IMG/VR virus record: IMGVR_UViG_3300021168_000001
Coordinates: 39,270 to 103,269 of that record
Reading direction: 5' to 3' (one strand)
Source of the DNA: a virus
Length of the DNA: 64,000 bases
The notes under the pieces: generated by a model
Told to the model about the DNA's origin: nothing
Seen by the model: the letters and a program-made list of their open reading frames with translations, nothing else
Database searches by the model: none
Shown: piece after piece, positions 1 through 7,931 of the stretch
How positions within the stretch are numbered: position 1 is the first letter of the stretch
Layout: the number at the start of each line of letters is the position of its first letter
Position numbers and translations under genes: made by a program

Positions 1-750
1 ATTCGCATCGACAAAGCCGGTGCGGAACACGCAATTTGGAAGCGCCACTACGTTGGAGAAGACTACCGGAGTTGCTGACAGCGCGGCAGTGGTGGCAAGA
101 GAAAGTGTGACCGCCGTGCCTGTAACCGCGGCGATCGATGTGCCTGGAGCGATTCCGGCGCCGGAGACCGACTGACCGGCCTTGAGGCCAGTTCCGGAAG
201 CCACAGTGAGCGCGGTCGATCCGGAGCTGGCGGTTCCGGTGGTGGATATGGTGTCCGAAGAAGGCGGAGCCGCTTCGATGTCTCCGACCGTGCCGCCTGG
301 AACGGCCGAGTTCAGCGCGAGGCGAGTATAAACCTGCCCTTGCGATAGCGGCACGCCGGCTGCCAATGGCACCGTCATGCTGCCACGCTCGAGGATTTCA
401 CCCATCTCACCGGGCACATAGTAGCCGACCTGCTGGATGCCAGGAGTTACGCCAGCTGGGTAGGTCACCTGTGTCTTCACTTCGCGGACCGCGAAGCCGC
501 CGAACTGAGCGGCCACCAAGCCAGCATTTGCGAAGGATGTTGCGATGAAATCCGCAATGGAGTCCATCGTGTCGCCGCCACCAGAACTGTTTGGGATGAT
601 CACGCAAGGTGCAGCAAAAGCCACGTTGCTCAATCCGGTGGGCAGCACTTGCCGGGCGGTAATAACGCGCTCGTCCAGCCTCGAAACGGAACCGTCAAAG
701 CCGATATTCGGCCCGGTAACCGGAATTACCTGTCCAAAGGAAGTCCCCAT
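1..750 (-). CDS. Structural cement-like virion protein (partial)
   Basis: The frame starts at ATG 748-750 and runs off the left edge, so the C-terminus is missing. The roughly 250 visible residues begin MGTSFGQVIPVTGPNIGFDG and continue as Gly/Thr/Ser-rich beta-type sequence. The start lies 4 bp beyond the stop of the DUF2213 gene, inside which the TTCACCTCC complement (GGAGGTGAA) provides a Shine-Dalgarno site. Phages with DUF2213 proteins often encode a capsid cement or decoration protein (Gp24-like) at this place, just before the major capsid gene. The role is inferred mainly from position and composition. Confidence 0.55.
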   Translation of the reverse strand, partial: MGTSFGQVIPVTGPNIGFDGSVSRLDERVITARQVLPTGLSNVAFAAPCVIIPNSSGGGDTMDSIADFIATSFANAGLVAAQFGGFAVREVKTQVTYPAGVTPGIQQVGYYVPGEMGEILERGSMTVPLAAGVPLSQGQVYTRLALNSAVPGGTVGDIEAAPPSSDTISTTGTASSGSTALTVASGTGLKAGQSVSGAGIAPGTSIAAVTGTAVTLSLATTAALSATPVVFSNVVALPNCVFRTGFVDAN

Positions 751-754
751 GGCT

Positions 755-1771
755 TTACTTCACCTCCGCTGTGATCTTTTTACCGTGGCGATTGTTGTAA
801 AACTCCTGGAGCTTCGTGATGTCGTCGCCGCCAGTCGCTCCACCACCGGCATCGGCTGCCCTCGCACGGCTCGCACCCGCGAAGCGCGCATATCCATTGC
901 CGCTTGTTGAGAATGAATTCCCACTCACGCGGCGCATCTGCGCGTTGAACGCCTTGATGAGCGCCGAATCACCGCTACGCGCGATCAGCGGCTTGATGGC
1001 GCGCAATGCTTCTCGGGCCGCGGCGTCGGCTGCCCTCGCGAACTCTGCCGTATCCCGCGCGCGCTTCTTGCGTGGATCACCACCCTTGGTTCGCTTATAG
1101 CCTTCAGAGCCGCGAATCGGATGGAAGTTTCCACCTTCCGAATAGCCCTCGACGTCATCGGCGCGCTTGCGATCGCCAGCGTGGACGACTTCAGGCTCAT
1201 CCTCTTCGTCGTACTCATCCTCATCGTCAGGATCGGCGTCGTCGCCCTCTGCGCCCTCTTCGGGAATCAGGTCAGGATTGTCGGCATCGCCGCTTTCTCC
1301 GCCTCCCTCACCTTCGTGCATCGGCTCGTGCTGTTCTTCCTGAAGGTAGTTGTCCATCAATTTGCGGAGCTCGGCGATATCGGCATCTTCGGACCGGCGA
1401 GACTTGGCGTCCATCATCTTGTCAAGTGCCGAATGCAGCCTTTCACGCTCTTCGTCAGGTTCACCATCGCCAGCCTTACGATCATCTGCGCGGCGGTCAT
1501 CGGAACGGCGACTATCGTCCGCTTTCCTGTCGTCGCTGCGGTGGCTATCGTCAGCGCGACGGTCATCGCTCTTTCGATCAGCGGCCTGCACAATTTTCGG
1601 CTCGGGTGGAATGTCCATCTGCGCTCCCTCATCGTTGGCTCGCGCGGTTCCGGTTCTGGTGACTTTGCTCAGCTCCAGAGCGGCATCGGCCAACGATTCA
1701 GGATCCACACTCTCATCTTTGGCCGCATGCTGCAGCCCGTGGCCAAAGATACTCTTAAGCGTGAGTTTCAT
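755..1771 (-). CDS. Possible nested scaffold product from internal start in DUF2213 gene
   Basis: Met232 of the DUF2213 frame (ATG at 1769-1771) is preceded on the minus strand by AGGAG, nine bases upstream, in a purine-rich stretch that reads Pro-Gln-Glu-Lys-Lys in the long frame. Starting there gives a 338-residue protein (MKLTLKSIFGHGLQH...) with only the charged, scaffold-like part. Nested scaffold genes inside head protease genes are well known (lambda C/Nu3). Seen: the site and frame. Inferred: that it is used. Confidence 0.45.
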   Translation of the reverse strand: MKLTLKSIFGHGLQHAAKDESVDPESLADAALELSKVTRTGTARANDEGAQMDIPPEPKIVQAADRKSDDRRADDSHRSDDRKADDSRRSDDRRADDRKAGDGEPDEERERLHSALDKMMDAKSRRSEDADIAELRKLMDNYLQEEQHEPMHEGEGGGESGDADNPDLIPEEGAEGDDADPDDEDEYDEEDEPEVVHAGDRKRADDVEGYSEGGNFHPIRGSEGYKRTKGGDPRKKRARDTAEFARAADAAAREALRAIKPLIARSGDSALIKAFNAQMRRVSGNSFSTSGNGYARFAGASRARAADAGGGATGGDDITKLQEFYNNRHGKKITAEVK

Positions 1772-2464
1772 CAGCTTTTTCTCCTGTGGTGGATCGTTCT
1801 TTGTTGACGTTGAGGTTGAGTTACTGGCTGGGGTTTGTGGCTCAGGCTCAACCGCAGCCTGTTCCTCAACCGTGGCCACTTCTGGAGCGGCATCCATAAT
1901 GCGTGCTTCGGGGCCCGCCCTACCCTTTGTAACCACGGCCACATGATTGCCGACCATGGAGACTTGGAGAACGACATCGCCATCGCGATCAATGCTGTAG
2001 TCGTAGCCGCACGATACTTCGCGTTTGCGATTCTTGAGAATCTCGGATATCAGGGGCTCCGCGGTAACAACCAGATCTCCGATGAGCGGCCACTCGCCAT
2101 CATCCAAAACGTCTTTACCTTTGCGAACGTTTTGCACATGGCCACGCGCCAGATCATTGAAGTTTTCTGGCGTCACGAATTCCATGTTTGGCGGGTGATT
2201 GTCGGTGACAGTGGCGGCTTCGAAGCTATGGATTGTGTCCGGATGAAATACCTCCTCCGGCGACCGATATAGACGCACCATCGCATTAGGATTTGAAGTG
2301 TCTATGCCGAGATCGTTGGCTCGCTCCTCGGGAAGCTCCGATACTTTGTAATCCTGAAATCCAGTTCTAGCTATTGTTACATCGTGGCAGACAATAGATC
2401 CGTTAGGCATCTGCGTGATGTTGTCGCTGAGCCGGCTTCCGAAGTACCCGATTCCTGTTTTCAT
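755..2464 (-). CDS. DUF2213 protein, probable prohead protease with scaffold-like C-terminus
   Basis: 569 residues. The first ~190 match the DUF2213 type (early GYFGSRLS, then HSFEAATVTDNHPP, EVSCGYDYSIDRDG and VGNHVAVVTKGRAG), a family found in head modules and thought to act in prohead maturation. Residues 295-333 are a run of RRSDDRKADD-like units, 395-440 are very acidic, and residues 342-353 (RLHSALDKMMDA) carry a motif that recurs in two neighbouring proteins. The low-complexity, charged C-terminal half resembles a scaffold. ATG 2464 directly follows the stop of the upstream gene. Protease activity is inferred from family; no catalytic residues were assigned. Confidence 0.75.
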   Translation of the reverse strand: MKTGIGYFGSRLSDNITQMPNGSIVCHDVTIARTGFQDYKVSELPEERANDLGIDTSNPNAMVRLYRSPEEVFHPDTIHSFEAATVTDNHPPNMEFVTPENFNDLARGHVQNVRKGKDVLDDGEWPLIGDLVVTAEPLISEILKNRKREVSCGYDYSIDRDGDVVLQVSMVGNHVAVVTKGRAGPEARIMDAAPEVATVEEQAAVEPEPQTPASNSTSTSTKNDPPQEKKLMKLTLKSIFGHGLQHAAKDESVDPESLADAALELSKVTRTGTARANDEGAQMDIPPEPKIVQAADRKSDDRRADDSHRSDDRKADDSRRSDDRRADDRKAGDGEPDEERERLHSALDKMMDAKSRRSEDADIAELRKLMDNYLQEEQHEPMHEGEGGGESGDADNPDLIPEEGAEGDDADPDDEDEYDEEDEPEVVHAGDRKRADDVEGYSEGGNFHPIRGSEGYKRTKGGDPRKKRARDTAEFARAADAAAREALRAIKPLIARSGDSALIKAFNAQMRRVSGNSFSTSGNGYARFAGASRARAADAGGGATGGDDITKLQEFYNNRHGKKITAEVK

Positions 2465-3259
2465 TTACCGAGTATCTCTTTCCCGTGGATCACGTTTCAC
2501 GCCCATCTTGACTGCGCACGTTTCGCAGACTCGGCCCTGAGGGGTCGATATCATCCGCGAGGTTTCCTTTCCGCATCGTGCGCATTCGCTTTTCGCGTCG
2601 CCAGCCTTGCGCCCACGCACCGCATCGATACAGCGATCGAGCGTGGCATGCAGGCGAGCGCGGATCGCGGCACGTCCGGTCTTTGATTGCGCTGGGTCGT
2701 ACATCTCGGCTGGCGCGTCCTTGCTACGCACGTCATCGTATGGCTGTAGCGGACGCGAGCGATGCTCAGAATGCTCGAAACCGCCTTCGCCTTCGAAGTC
2801 GTCCTTCATTCGCCGTTTGCGGTCCATCACCCGATCGAGCGCAGAGTGCATCCGTGCGCGGTGGTCCATGCAGTCGTTCGCCCTCACCATCTCATAGCTC
2901 CCTTCACCGCTCGGACTGCCGCGCGTGATCACATCGTCTTCTTCGAATTCGGGGAGATTCTCTTCTACTTCAAATCGATCCGCACCATCGCCATCGATCG
3001 AGAATCCGCAGGTTGTCGAATGCCCCACTCCAGCACACCACTGCACCAAAGCGAGGAACCTTTCGAAGCGCTCGAGCACCTCGGCTGGCGCCGTGATTGT
3101 ATAGGTCCGCGTTTCACCGGGATCCGCATCGGCGGTCATGCCTCTCGCATTCGCGGTCGCATAAAATACGGATTTCGCCTTTTTGGGGTCGGAGTAGGTT
3201 TTGCGCATTGCTCGCATCACCTTGTTGCCCTCGCCTTTGAAGTACGCTCCTATTGGCAT
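2465..3259 (-). CDS. Head-module protein with two R[ML]HxxLD motifs and a zinc ribbon
   Basis: 264 residues from ATG 3259 (MPIGAYFKGEGNK). An upstream TTG would overlap the previous gene, so the ATG is preferred. The N-terminal ~90 residues look globular. Two copies of the motif follow, RMHSALDRVMDR (coded at 2819-2854) and RLHATLDRCIDA (2621-2656). The C-terminus holds CARCGKE...CETC, a likely four-Cys zinc ribbon. It abuts the DUF2213 start without a gap. The motif also occurs in the DUF2213 protein and in the product of 8763-9410, so the three may assemble on a common partner. Function unknown. Confidence 0.6.
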   Translation of the reverse strand: MPIGAYFKGEGNKVMRAMRKTYSDPKKAKSVFYATANARGMTADADPGETRTYTITAPAEVLERFERFLALVQWCAGVGHSTTCGFSIDGDGADRFEVEENLPEFEEDDVITRGSPSGEGSYEMVRANDCMDHRARMHSALDRVMDRKRRMKDDFEGEGGFEHSEHRSRPLQPYDDVRSKDAPAEMYDPAQSKTGRAAIRARLHATLDRCIDAVRGRKAGDAKSECARCGKETSRMISTPQGRVCETCAVKMGVKRDPRERDTR

Positions 3260-3264
3260 CGCAA

Positions 3265-3567
3265 TTAGTTCCCTGTGCAAATATTCAGGATTGCCTTCTT
3301 GCCGATTGAAATGGCCGCAATGTAAGTAGCGGCCCCAAGCACCAGGTATTGCGTGTCGCCGGCATTCACCATGAGGCTCGTGTTATTTACCGCAACCACA
3401 GTGACATCGCCCAACTGGACGGCGGCCGGGTCCGGACCAATATTCACCACGCGCACGACGGTATCGCCGCCGAGCGTTCCAGGCAATGCGACTCTGGATG
3501 ATGTGGAACCGGCGCCCATCCCGATACAGGCGTCTGGGGCGAATGCAGATTGCGGCGTGGCTGGCAT
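3265..3567 (-). CDS. Small virion-associated protein, unknown
   Basis: 100 residues, MPATPQSAFAPDACIGMGAG followed by an alternating hydrophobic, probably beta-rich segment (VVRVVNIGPDPAAVQLG, QYLVLGAATYIAAISIG). No signal peptide or metal motif. It is packed between the GNAT gene and the zinc-ribbon gene with junctions of a few bases, in the head operon. Size and composition would suit a small capsid or head-tail protein, but no family was recognised. Confidence 0.5.
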   Translation of the reverse strand: MPATPQSAFAPDACIGMGAGSTSSRVALPGTLGGDTVVRVVNIGPDPAAVQLGDVTVVAVNNTSLMVNAGDTQYLVLGAATYIAAISIGKKAILNICTGN

Positions 3568-4017
3568 CTACTCAAGTCCTTTCCGGAAGTTCACGATCCA
3601 CGGTGCACCTAGCAGCTCCATGTGCGCCTTCATTGATACTTCGTTGTGTCCATGCACAGCTGCCGAAATGTGCTTCAGGCCGCGTGCCCGACATTCCTGT
3701 TCAAGCCGCTCGATCAATTTCCCATATAGACCGCGGCGCCGGTGGCGGAGGTCGGTCCATGCAAGGCCGATGAATGCACCATCACACCACTCCTGCCAAA
3801 TGATCATCGATATCGGCTCACCATCCTCATTGCGCATGAGGATCAGCGAATTGTCTTTTACGGGAAGATAGGAACCTCCGACATTTCCCATTTCGATCTT
3901 CAGGTCATGCGCTATGCCGTGGGCGATGCTGACACAGAATTCGAGGATGTTGGTATCCTCGATCGTTCCCATTACTTCGATCGTTTCGGTCACCGCGCGC
4001 ATAGGATTCCGAAGCAA
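3568..4017 (-). CDS. GNAT-family N-acetyltransferase
   Basis: 149 residues. The acetyl-CoA pyrophosphate-binding loop reads RHRRRGLYGKLIERLEQE (about residues 91-108), a variant of the Q/R-x-x-G-x-G/A motif, preceded by the strand GAFIGLAWTD and followed by LKHISAAVHGHNEVSMKAHM, as in motif B of GNAT folds. GNATs transfer acetyl groups from acetyl-CoA to amines; the substrate cannot be told. Met6 is an alternative start. It overlaps the next gene by about 28 bp. Phage GNATs sometimes modify host or virion proteins, but nothing here identifies a target. Confidence 0.75.
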   Translation of the reverse strand: MLRNPMRAVTETIEVMGTIEDTNILEFCVSIAHGIAHDLKIEMGNVGGSYLPVKDNSLILMRNEDGEPISMIIWQEWCDGAFIGLAWTDLRHRRRGLYGKLIERLEQECRARGLKHISAAVHGHNEVSMKAHMELLGAPWIVNFRKGLE

Positions 4018-4361
4018 TCGACGCGCACCAGGCCGCGTCCGGTTCCATCCTGCGGGTGCGGATCCCAGGCCATCTGTCCGTTCAATCCGACTACCGCATG
4101 CAAGTGCCCGCGTGGGCTCTTGCCCTCGATCGTGTGATACACGGGCCCATTCTTGAATGCCTGTTTCAACCCAGGCGAATCGATGTCAACCTGAATGTAA
4201 TAGAGGTTGAATTGCTTTAAAAAATCCTGAGTTTGACTTAGAAACAAATCGTCGGTAGCGAATTCAGGGACATCGGCTTCTTTTATTTCGAGGATCGATG
4301 CCAGACATGCCTGAAAACAGCGGCCATTTTTCCCGGTGCGGCTTTGCGTCTGTGGGATCAC
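3990..4361 (-). CDS. Papain-like small protein, possible cysteine peptidase
   Basis: 123 residues from GTG 4361, which overlaps the portal stop (GTGA). Near the N-terminus GKNGRCFQACLASILEI places a Cys ahead of a helix, and HLHAVVGLNGQMAWDPHPQDG supplies a His and an Asp, the arrangement of papain-like folds (NlpC/P60 or C39-type). A similar pattern occurs in many small phage and bacterial proteins of unknown function. Peptidase activity is inferred from pattern only. Confidence 0.45.
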   Translation of the reverse strand: MIPQTQSRTGKNGRCFQACLASILEIKEADVPEFATDDLFLSQTQDFLKQFNLYYIQVDIDSPGLKQAFKNGPVYHTIEGKSPRGHLHAVVGLNGQMAWDPHPQDGTGRGLVRVDCFGILCAR

Positions 4362-7300
4362 GCTTTCACCGCTCCGGCTGGTCTGTTGAGGTTTGCCGTC
4401 GCGAGCCAGTACTTGAAGTCATCGATTTGCATCGGCGAGATGTCCATCATCACTTCATCGGCACGGTGATGAGCTTTAGGATAGGCTCGTTTCACCTCGC
4501 CAAGCGTATCGAATCCCAGGAACACCTTGTGCTCATCGAATCCCTTAGAAGTATGCAGATGGCGCTGGTCAACGATATAAACCCAATCGCTCTCAGGGTC
4601 CGGCCCGATGTAACAATCGAGCGAATCACCATCGGCTCCGGTGAACCCTTCGATATATCCATAGTGTGCCGGCATCCGGACCGACCATCCTTTGCCCGAT
4701 CGAATATGGCCCTTGGGTGTCTCGACCACACACGTAAGACCATGAATGTTGAACTCCATCACGCCCGGGTCATCGGCGTCGGCGGCGCGCCCTGGCTCGT
4801 CCATTTCAAGCGGATCGAAGCCAAGCATGTCGATCACCGACCGCGGCGTGCGCTCGAGCTCTGCATCATCATCGACGTCGTCGAAGTCGCCTTCGTATTG
4901 GCGCCAGTCGTCATCGGTCCGCTGCGCCGATCCATAGTGCACTTCGGGCAATTCCACACCAAATGCCTTATCGAAGGCCTCTTTGAAGAAATTGAGTTTG
5001 GTATCTCCGGCCCTCGCCGGCTCGGCGCTGCCCTCGCTCGCAGATTTCCATCCCGAGAAGATCTGCGGAGGAATATAGGACTGCAACGCGACGATTGGTG
5101 TGTTGCCGAGTTTCTCGGAAACAGCCTTCGCAACCTCCATTACCGCTTTCTTGTACTCCTTCGGATTGGTCGGGGCTTTCACTTTCTCGACAAGGCCGTT
5201 CGCGGTCTCGGCCGCCAGCGCGGTGCGAAAGTCCTTTGTCTTGAAGCCGCCGTGATCGAGGTTGTCCTTCGTGAAGTCGCGCAGGCTCGCATCGCTCACG
5301 GACGGAAAGAGATTGCCTTTCTCACCGGCCTTGGCACGCAGCTCTTTCAGCATCGATCCAAGCTGTGCGTCCTCGACCGGCAACGATATAGTCACGCCCT
5401 TCTTCCCAACGAAGCGCAGTCGCACGCTGTTGCCAAGCTGCCATACATGATGCCCCTGCAAGGTCGACGCACCATAGGCCTTTACCGCGCCTCCCGTGTC
5501 CGAATCGCTGCCGGGCCGGATCCCAGTCTTGCGCACCAGGTACATGCAGTCGGCATGATCCCGTACCTTGGCGTCCTTACTCTTGCGGAAGCCGTCCAGC
5601 TGCTTGTCGATCAGGCTCATGTTCTTTTGCAGTGCCTGGACGCGCTGGAACTTCAGGTCCGCCTGGCTGTTCTTGAACGTAGGCGAGTAGACATATTGCT
5701 TGCGACCTTTCGAATCGAGACCGGTTGCCAACAGGTCGGCCTTTGGCATCGGCGAGATTCGAACATCCTTCCACGCTGGCGGGATCTTCAGCGACTTGGC
5801 ATGCTCCGGCCAGTCCTCGCGACTGGAGTAGGACTGAAGGTGCGCGGTCTTTGTCGATTCCTCGCCCCCCGAACCGCCAGTGCTTTCTTTATCGGGATCG
5901 CTGGACCCTTCGCCACCACCGGGCTCCTCACGCGGTCCCATGCCCTTCCGCCGACGCTCCCAGGCCTTCTTTGAAGCTTTTGAATCATCGGTCGCCCTAG
6001 CCACCGCAGATAGCGCTCGCTTCTCGGCGCGCTGCGGCCCGAACAGCTTCTGCATCGTCGCAAGGCGCTTGTCGTCCTGCTCCCCTTCAGGATCGCCGCC
6101 CGGCTCTTTGCCGCTCTCGCCCTTGCTCCCTTGTCCCTCTTCTTCTCCACCCTCGCCTGTAAGCGATTCAAGACCACCCTCGCCGCCGCCCTGCTCGCCC
6201 ATGCTCATGACGTCATCGGACAGAGCCGCGATCCGCTCATCGGTAAGATTCGTTCCGAAGCCAGTTGCGTCGGAGGCCTGCTTCACCTCTTCGGCGCCAG
6301 CCCGCGGCGACATGATGCCGAGGTTGATGGCGACCGCCACCGTATCAAGAGTGGCCTTGGCAAGCTCCGACTTTTCCTTTTCATCCAATACGCGGACGGA
6401 TGGGAAGTTGAGGTCCAGATCGTCGGGGATCTCACCGAGCTCCGACATGCAAAGCACCGGGTACAGTTTCTCGAGCTGTGGCCGCAGTTCAACGTCCTGG
6501 TCGGTGGCGATCTTCTCCTCGTAGATTCGCTCATCGGCATCGTTCGATTGCCCAAGTCCGCTGATCGTGCGCCCCCAAAGACGCGTGACCGGGATTTGTG
6601 TCGCACCTGAGATGTCCAACTGAAACTGCTGATAAACATCGCTGAGGCCGGTGAAGGTATAGTTCACGGCCTCGATCCCGCCATCGGCCGGAAGCGGCAC
6701 CAGGCTCTGGTTTGACAGCAAGTGGTTCAGGGTTGTCATGCGCTGCTGAAACTGTATCGCGGCTTGCTGGTTCATGCCGACGCCAGAAAGAACCTTTGCC
6801 AGTTCCGGAAACTTCATACCAAGAATGCAGGCGCGGAACGTGAGCGATAGTATGTTCCAACTCATGTTGTCGCGCTTGCGAATCTCTTCATAGGCCGGCT
6901 CGATCACCGATATGCCCCAGTAAGTCTGCGCCTCATACTCCGGCGTCGGCACCTCTGGCCCGCTGAAGCGCAGTATTCGCGACGAGTGCACTAGAAAACT
7001 CTCGGCATCCGGCGCAGTGACCCGGTACATCTCCGGCTTGTTGAAGTCGGTCGGCCGATTGATGTCCGTGCAGATATCGCCGTGCGGCTGAATGCCTGTC
7101 CAGCGATCGAACGGGATCAGGCCTTTGTAATCGCCGACGCCGATCGTGTCAGGATCCAGCGGCTCCTCGAGATTATCCTCTTGACCATCGATCACCATGA
7201 GTGCGCCGCCGCCCCCGAAAAGCCTCGCCCACTTCAGCGCACGGAGAAGCGTCGATTTGGTCTGCGTGCGGCGAATCTTGCGATCGATCTTTGTCAGATC

Positions 7301-7624
7301 TTCGGGAGGGATATCGCTCGTCAGCTTCGGCCAGGCCCTCACCATATCCTGCGCTGGCGTATCAACGATGCGCCGAGAAATCCAGTGGTTCCGATAGAGA
7401 GTTATCAGGAGCCAGTAGTTGAAGCTCAGCCTATCGAGTTCATACGTCGCTGCCTCGGCAAGATTTGGTGTGCCGTATCCCATGCGAGCCGGCACATTTG
7501 AAAAATAGTCGAATGCCTGCGCATCGAATCCTTGTCCGAAACCCATCCTCTGGAGCTGCGCCTGCCGCTCCATATCCGGATTGGTCCCAGCCCTGATCCT
7601 ACGGCGCTGCTGCAATTCAGGCAT
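4358..7624 (-). CDS. Portal protein fused to topoisomerase IB-like and pyrophosphatase-like domains
   Basis: 1088 residues. About 1-470 is a DUF1073-type phage portal (LARLFGGG region, SGPEVPTPEYEAQTYWG, TRLWGRTISGLGQSNDADER). About 470-600 is an acidic Gly/Glu linker with a SKKAWERRRK motif. About 602-862 resembles bacterial/poxviral type IB DNA topoisomerase: IPPAWKDVRISP, ATGLDSKGRKQYVYSP, GIRPGSDSDT...KAYGASTL (candidate Arg703), FVGKKG (Lys741/742), KTKDFRT (Arg800) and QSYIPPQIF (Tyr850), so the catalytic set appears intact. About 955-1070 (GADGDSLDCYIGP, DEHKVFLGFDT) resembles the InPase domain of phage polyvalent proteins. The portal forms the packaging vertex; the extra domains may ride with the DNA or act on it during packaging or entry. 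No stop or frameshift separates the parts. Confidence 0.85.
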   Translation of the reverse strand: MPELQQRRRIRAGTNPDMERQAQLQRMGFGQGFDAQAFDYFSNVPARMGYGTPNLAEAATYELDRLSFNYWLLITLYRNHWISRRIVDTPAQDMVRAWPKLTSDIPPEDLTKIDRKIRRTQTKSTLLRALKWARLFGGGGALMVIDGQEDNLEEPLDPDTIGVGDYKGLIPFDRWTGIQPHGDICTDINRPTDFNKPEMYRVTAPDAESFLVHSSRILRFSGPEVPTPEYEAQTYWGISVIEPAYEEIRKRDNMSWNILSLTFRACILGMKFPELAKVLSGVGMNQQAAIQFQQRMTTLNHLLSNQSLVPLPADGGIEAVNYTFTGLSDVYQQFQLDISGATQIPVTRLWGRTISGLGQSNDADERIYEEKIATDQDVELRPQLEKLYPVLCMSELGEIPDDLDLNFPSVRVLDEKEKSELAKATLDTVAVAINLGIMSPRAGAEEVKQASDATGFGTNLTDERIAALSDDVMSMGEQGGGEGGLESLTGEGGEEEGQGSKGESGKEPGGDPEGEQDDKRLATMQKLFGPQRAEKRALSAVARATDDSKASKKAWERRRKGMGPREEPGGGEGSSDPDKESTGGSGGEESTKTAHLQSYSSREDWPEHAKSLKIPPAWKDVRISPMPKADLLATGLDSKGRKQYVYSPTFKNSQADLKFQRVQALQKNMSLIDKQLDGFRKSKDAKVRDHADCMYLVRKTGIRPGSDSDTGGAVKAYGASTLQGHHVWQLGNSVRLRFVGKKGVTISLPVEDAQLGSMLKELRAKAGEKGNLFPSVSDASLRDFTKDNLDHGGFKTKDFRTALAAETANGLVEKVKAPTNPKEYKKAVMEVAKAVSEKLGNTPIVALQSYIPPQIFSGWKSASEGSAEPARAGDTKLNFFKEAFDKAFGVELPEVHYGSAQRTDDDWRQYEGDFDDVDDDAELERTPRSVIDMLGFDPLEMDEPGRAADADDPGVMEFNIHGLTCVVETPKGHIRSGKGWSVRMPAHYGYIEGFTGADGDSLDCYIGPDPESDWVYIVDQRHLHTSKGFDEHKVFLGFDTLGEVKRAYPKAHHRADEVMMDISPMQIDDFKYWLATANLNRPAGAVKA

Positions 7625-7640
7625 TTATGCTCGACTCCGT

Positions 7641-7841
7641 TCATTCAGGCTTGTCCAGCCAGATCACTTTGCTTTCGTCGTAAGGCAGCGCTTGAATTCG
7701 TTTTCCATTTCGAATGAAAGCCCAGAGTACACGGCTGTCTGGATTCACAATGGCCAAAAGAACTGCGAGATCGATCTCGAATCCGTTGACTTTCATCACA
7801 CATCGATCCTGATCGACGAGGACCTTCGTGAGTTTTCGCAC
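7641..7841 (-). CDS. Small protein upstream of portal, unknown
   Basis: 66 residues if started at GTG 7839-7841 (reads RKLTKVLVDQDRCVMKVNGF), with AAGGCGG eight bases upstream. Longer in-frame starts at 7886 and 7916 would place the start inside the terminator hairpin at 7876-7900, so the short form is preferred. The protein is mixed alpha/beta with a hydrophobic middle (DLAVLLAIV) and no known motif. It lies 16 bp before the portal and is the first gene after that terminator. Confidence 0.45.
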   Translation of the reverse strand: MRKLTKVLVDQDRCVMKVNGFEIDLAVLLAIVNPDSRVLWAFIRNGKRIQALPYDESKVIWLDKPE

Positions 7842-7865
7842 GGCGATCACCGCCTTTGTATTTAC

Positions 7866-7900
7866 CCCAAAAAGAAGGGCGCGCATTGGGTACGCGCCCT
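7866..7900 (-). terminator. Rho-independent terminator after the secreted-protein gene
   Basis: On the minus strand AGGGCGCG and CGCGCCCT form an 8-bp perfect stem with a 9-base loop, followed by TTCTTTTT. It lies 32 bp beyond the stop of the gene at 7932-8732 and separates it from the portal operon. Confidence 0.75.
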
Positions 7901-7931
7901 GGCCTAAGTGATGCAACTCCTCTTTGGGAGC

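Noticed and set aside
4298-5974. 558-residue plus-strand open frame opposite the portal gene
   Set aside because: It lies antisense to the well-supported portal/TopIB region, has unlikely composition, and no ribosome site or neighbour coupling.
4358-7624. TopIB-like domain as an integrase
   Set aside because: Landmarks (IPPAW, ATGxDxxGRKQY, QSYIPPQIF) fit topoisomerase IB rather than tyrosine integrases, and no att-like repeats were seen.
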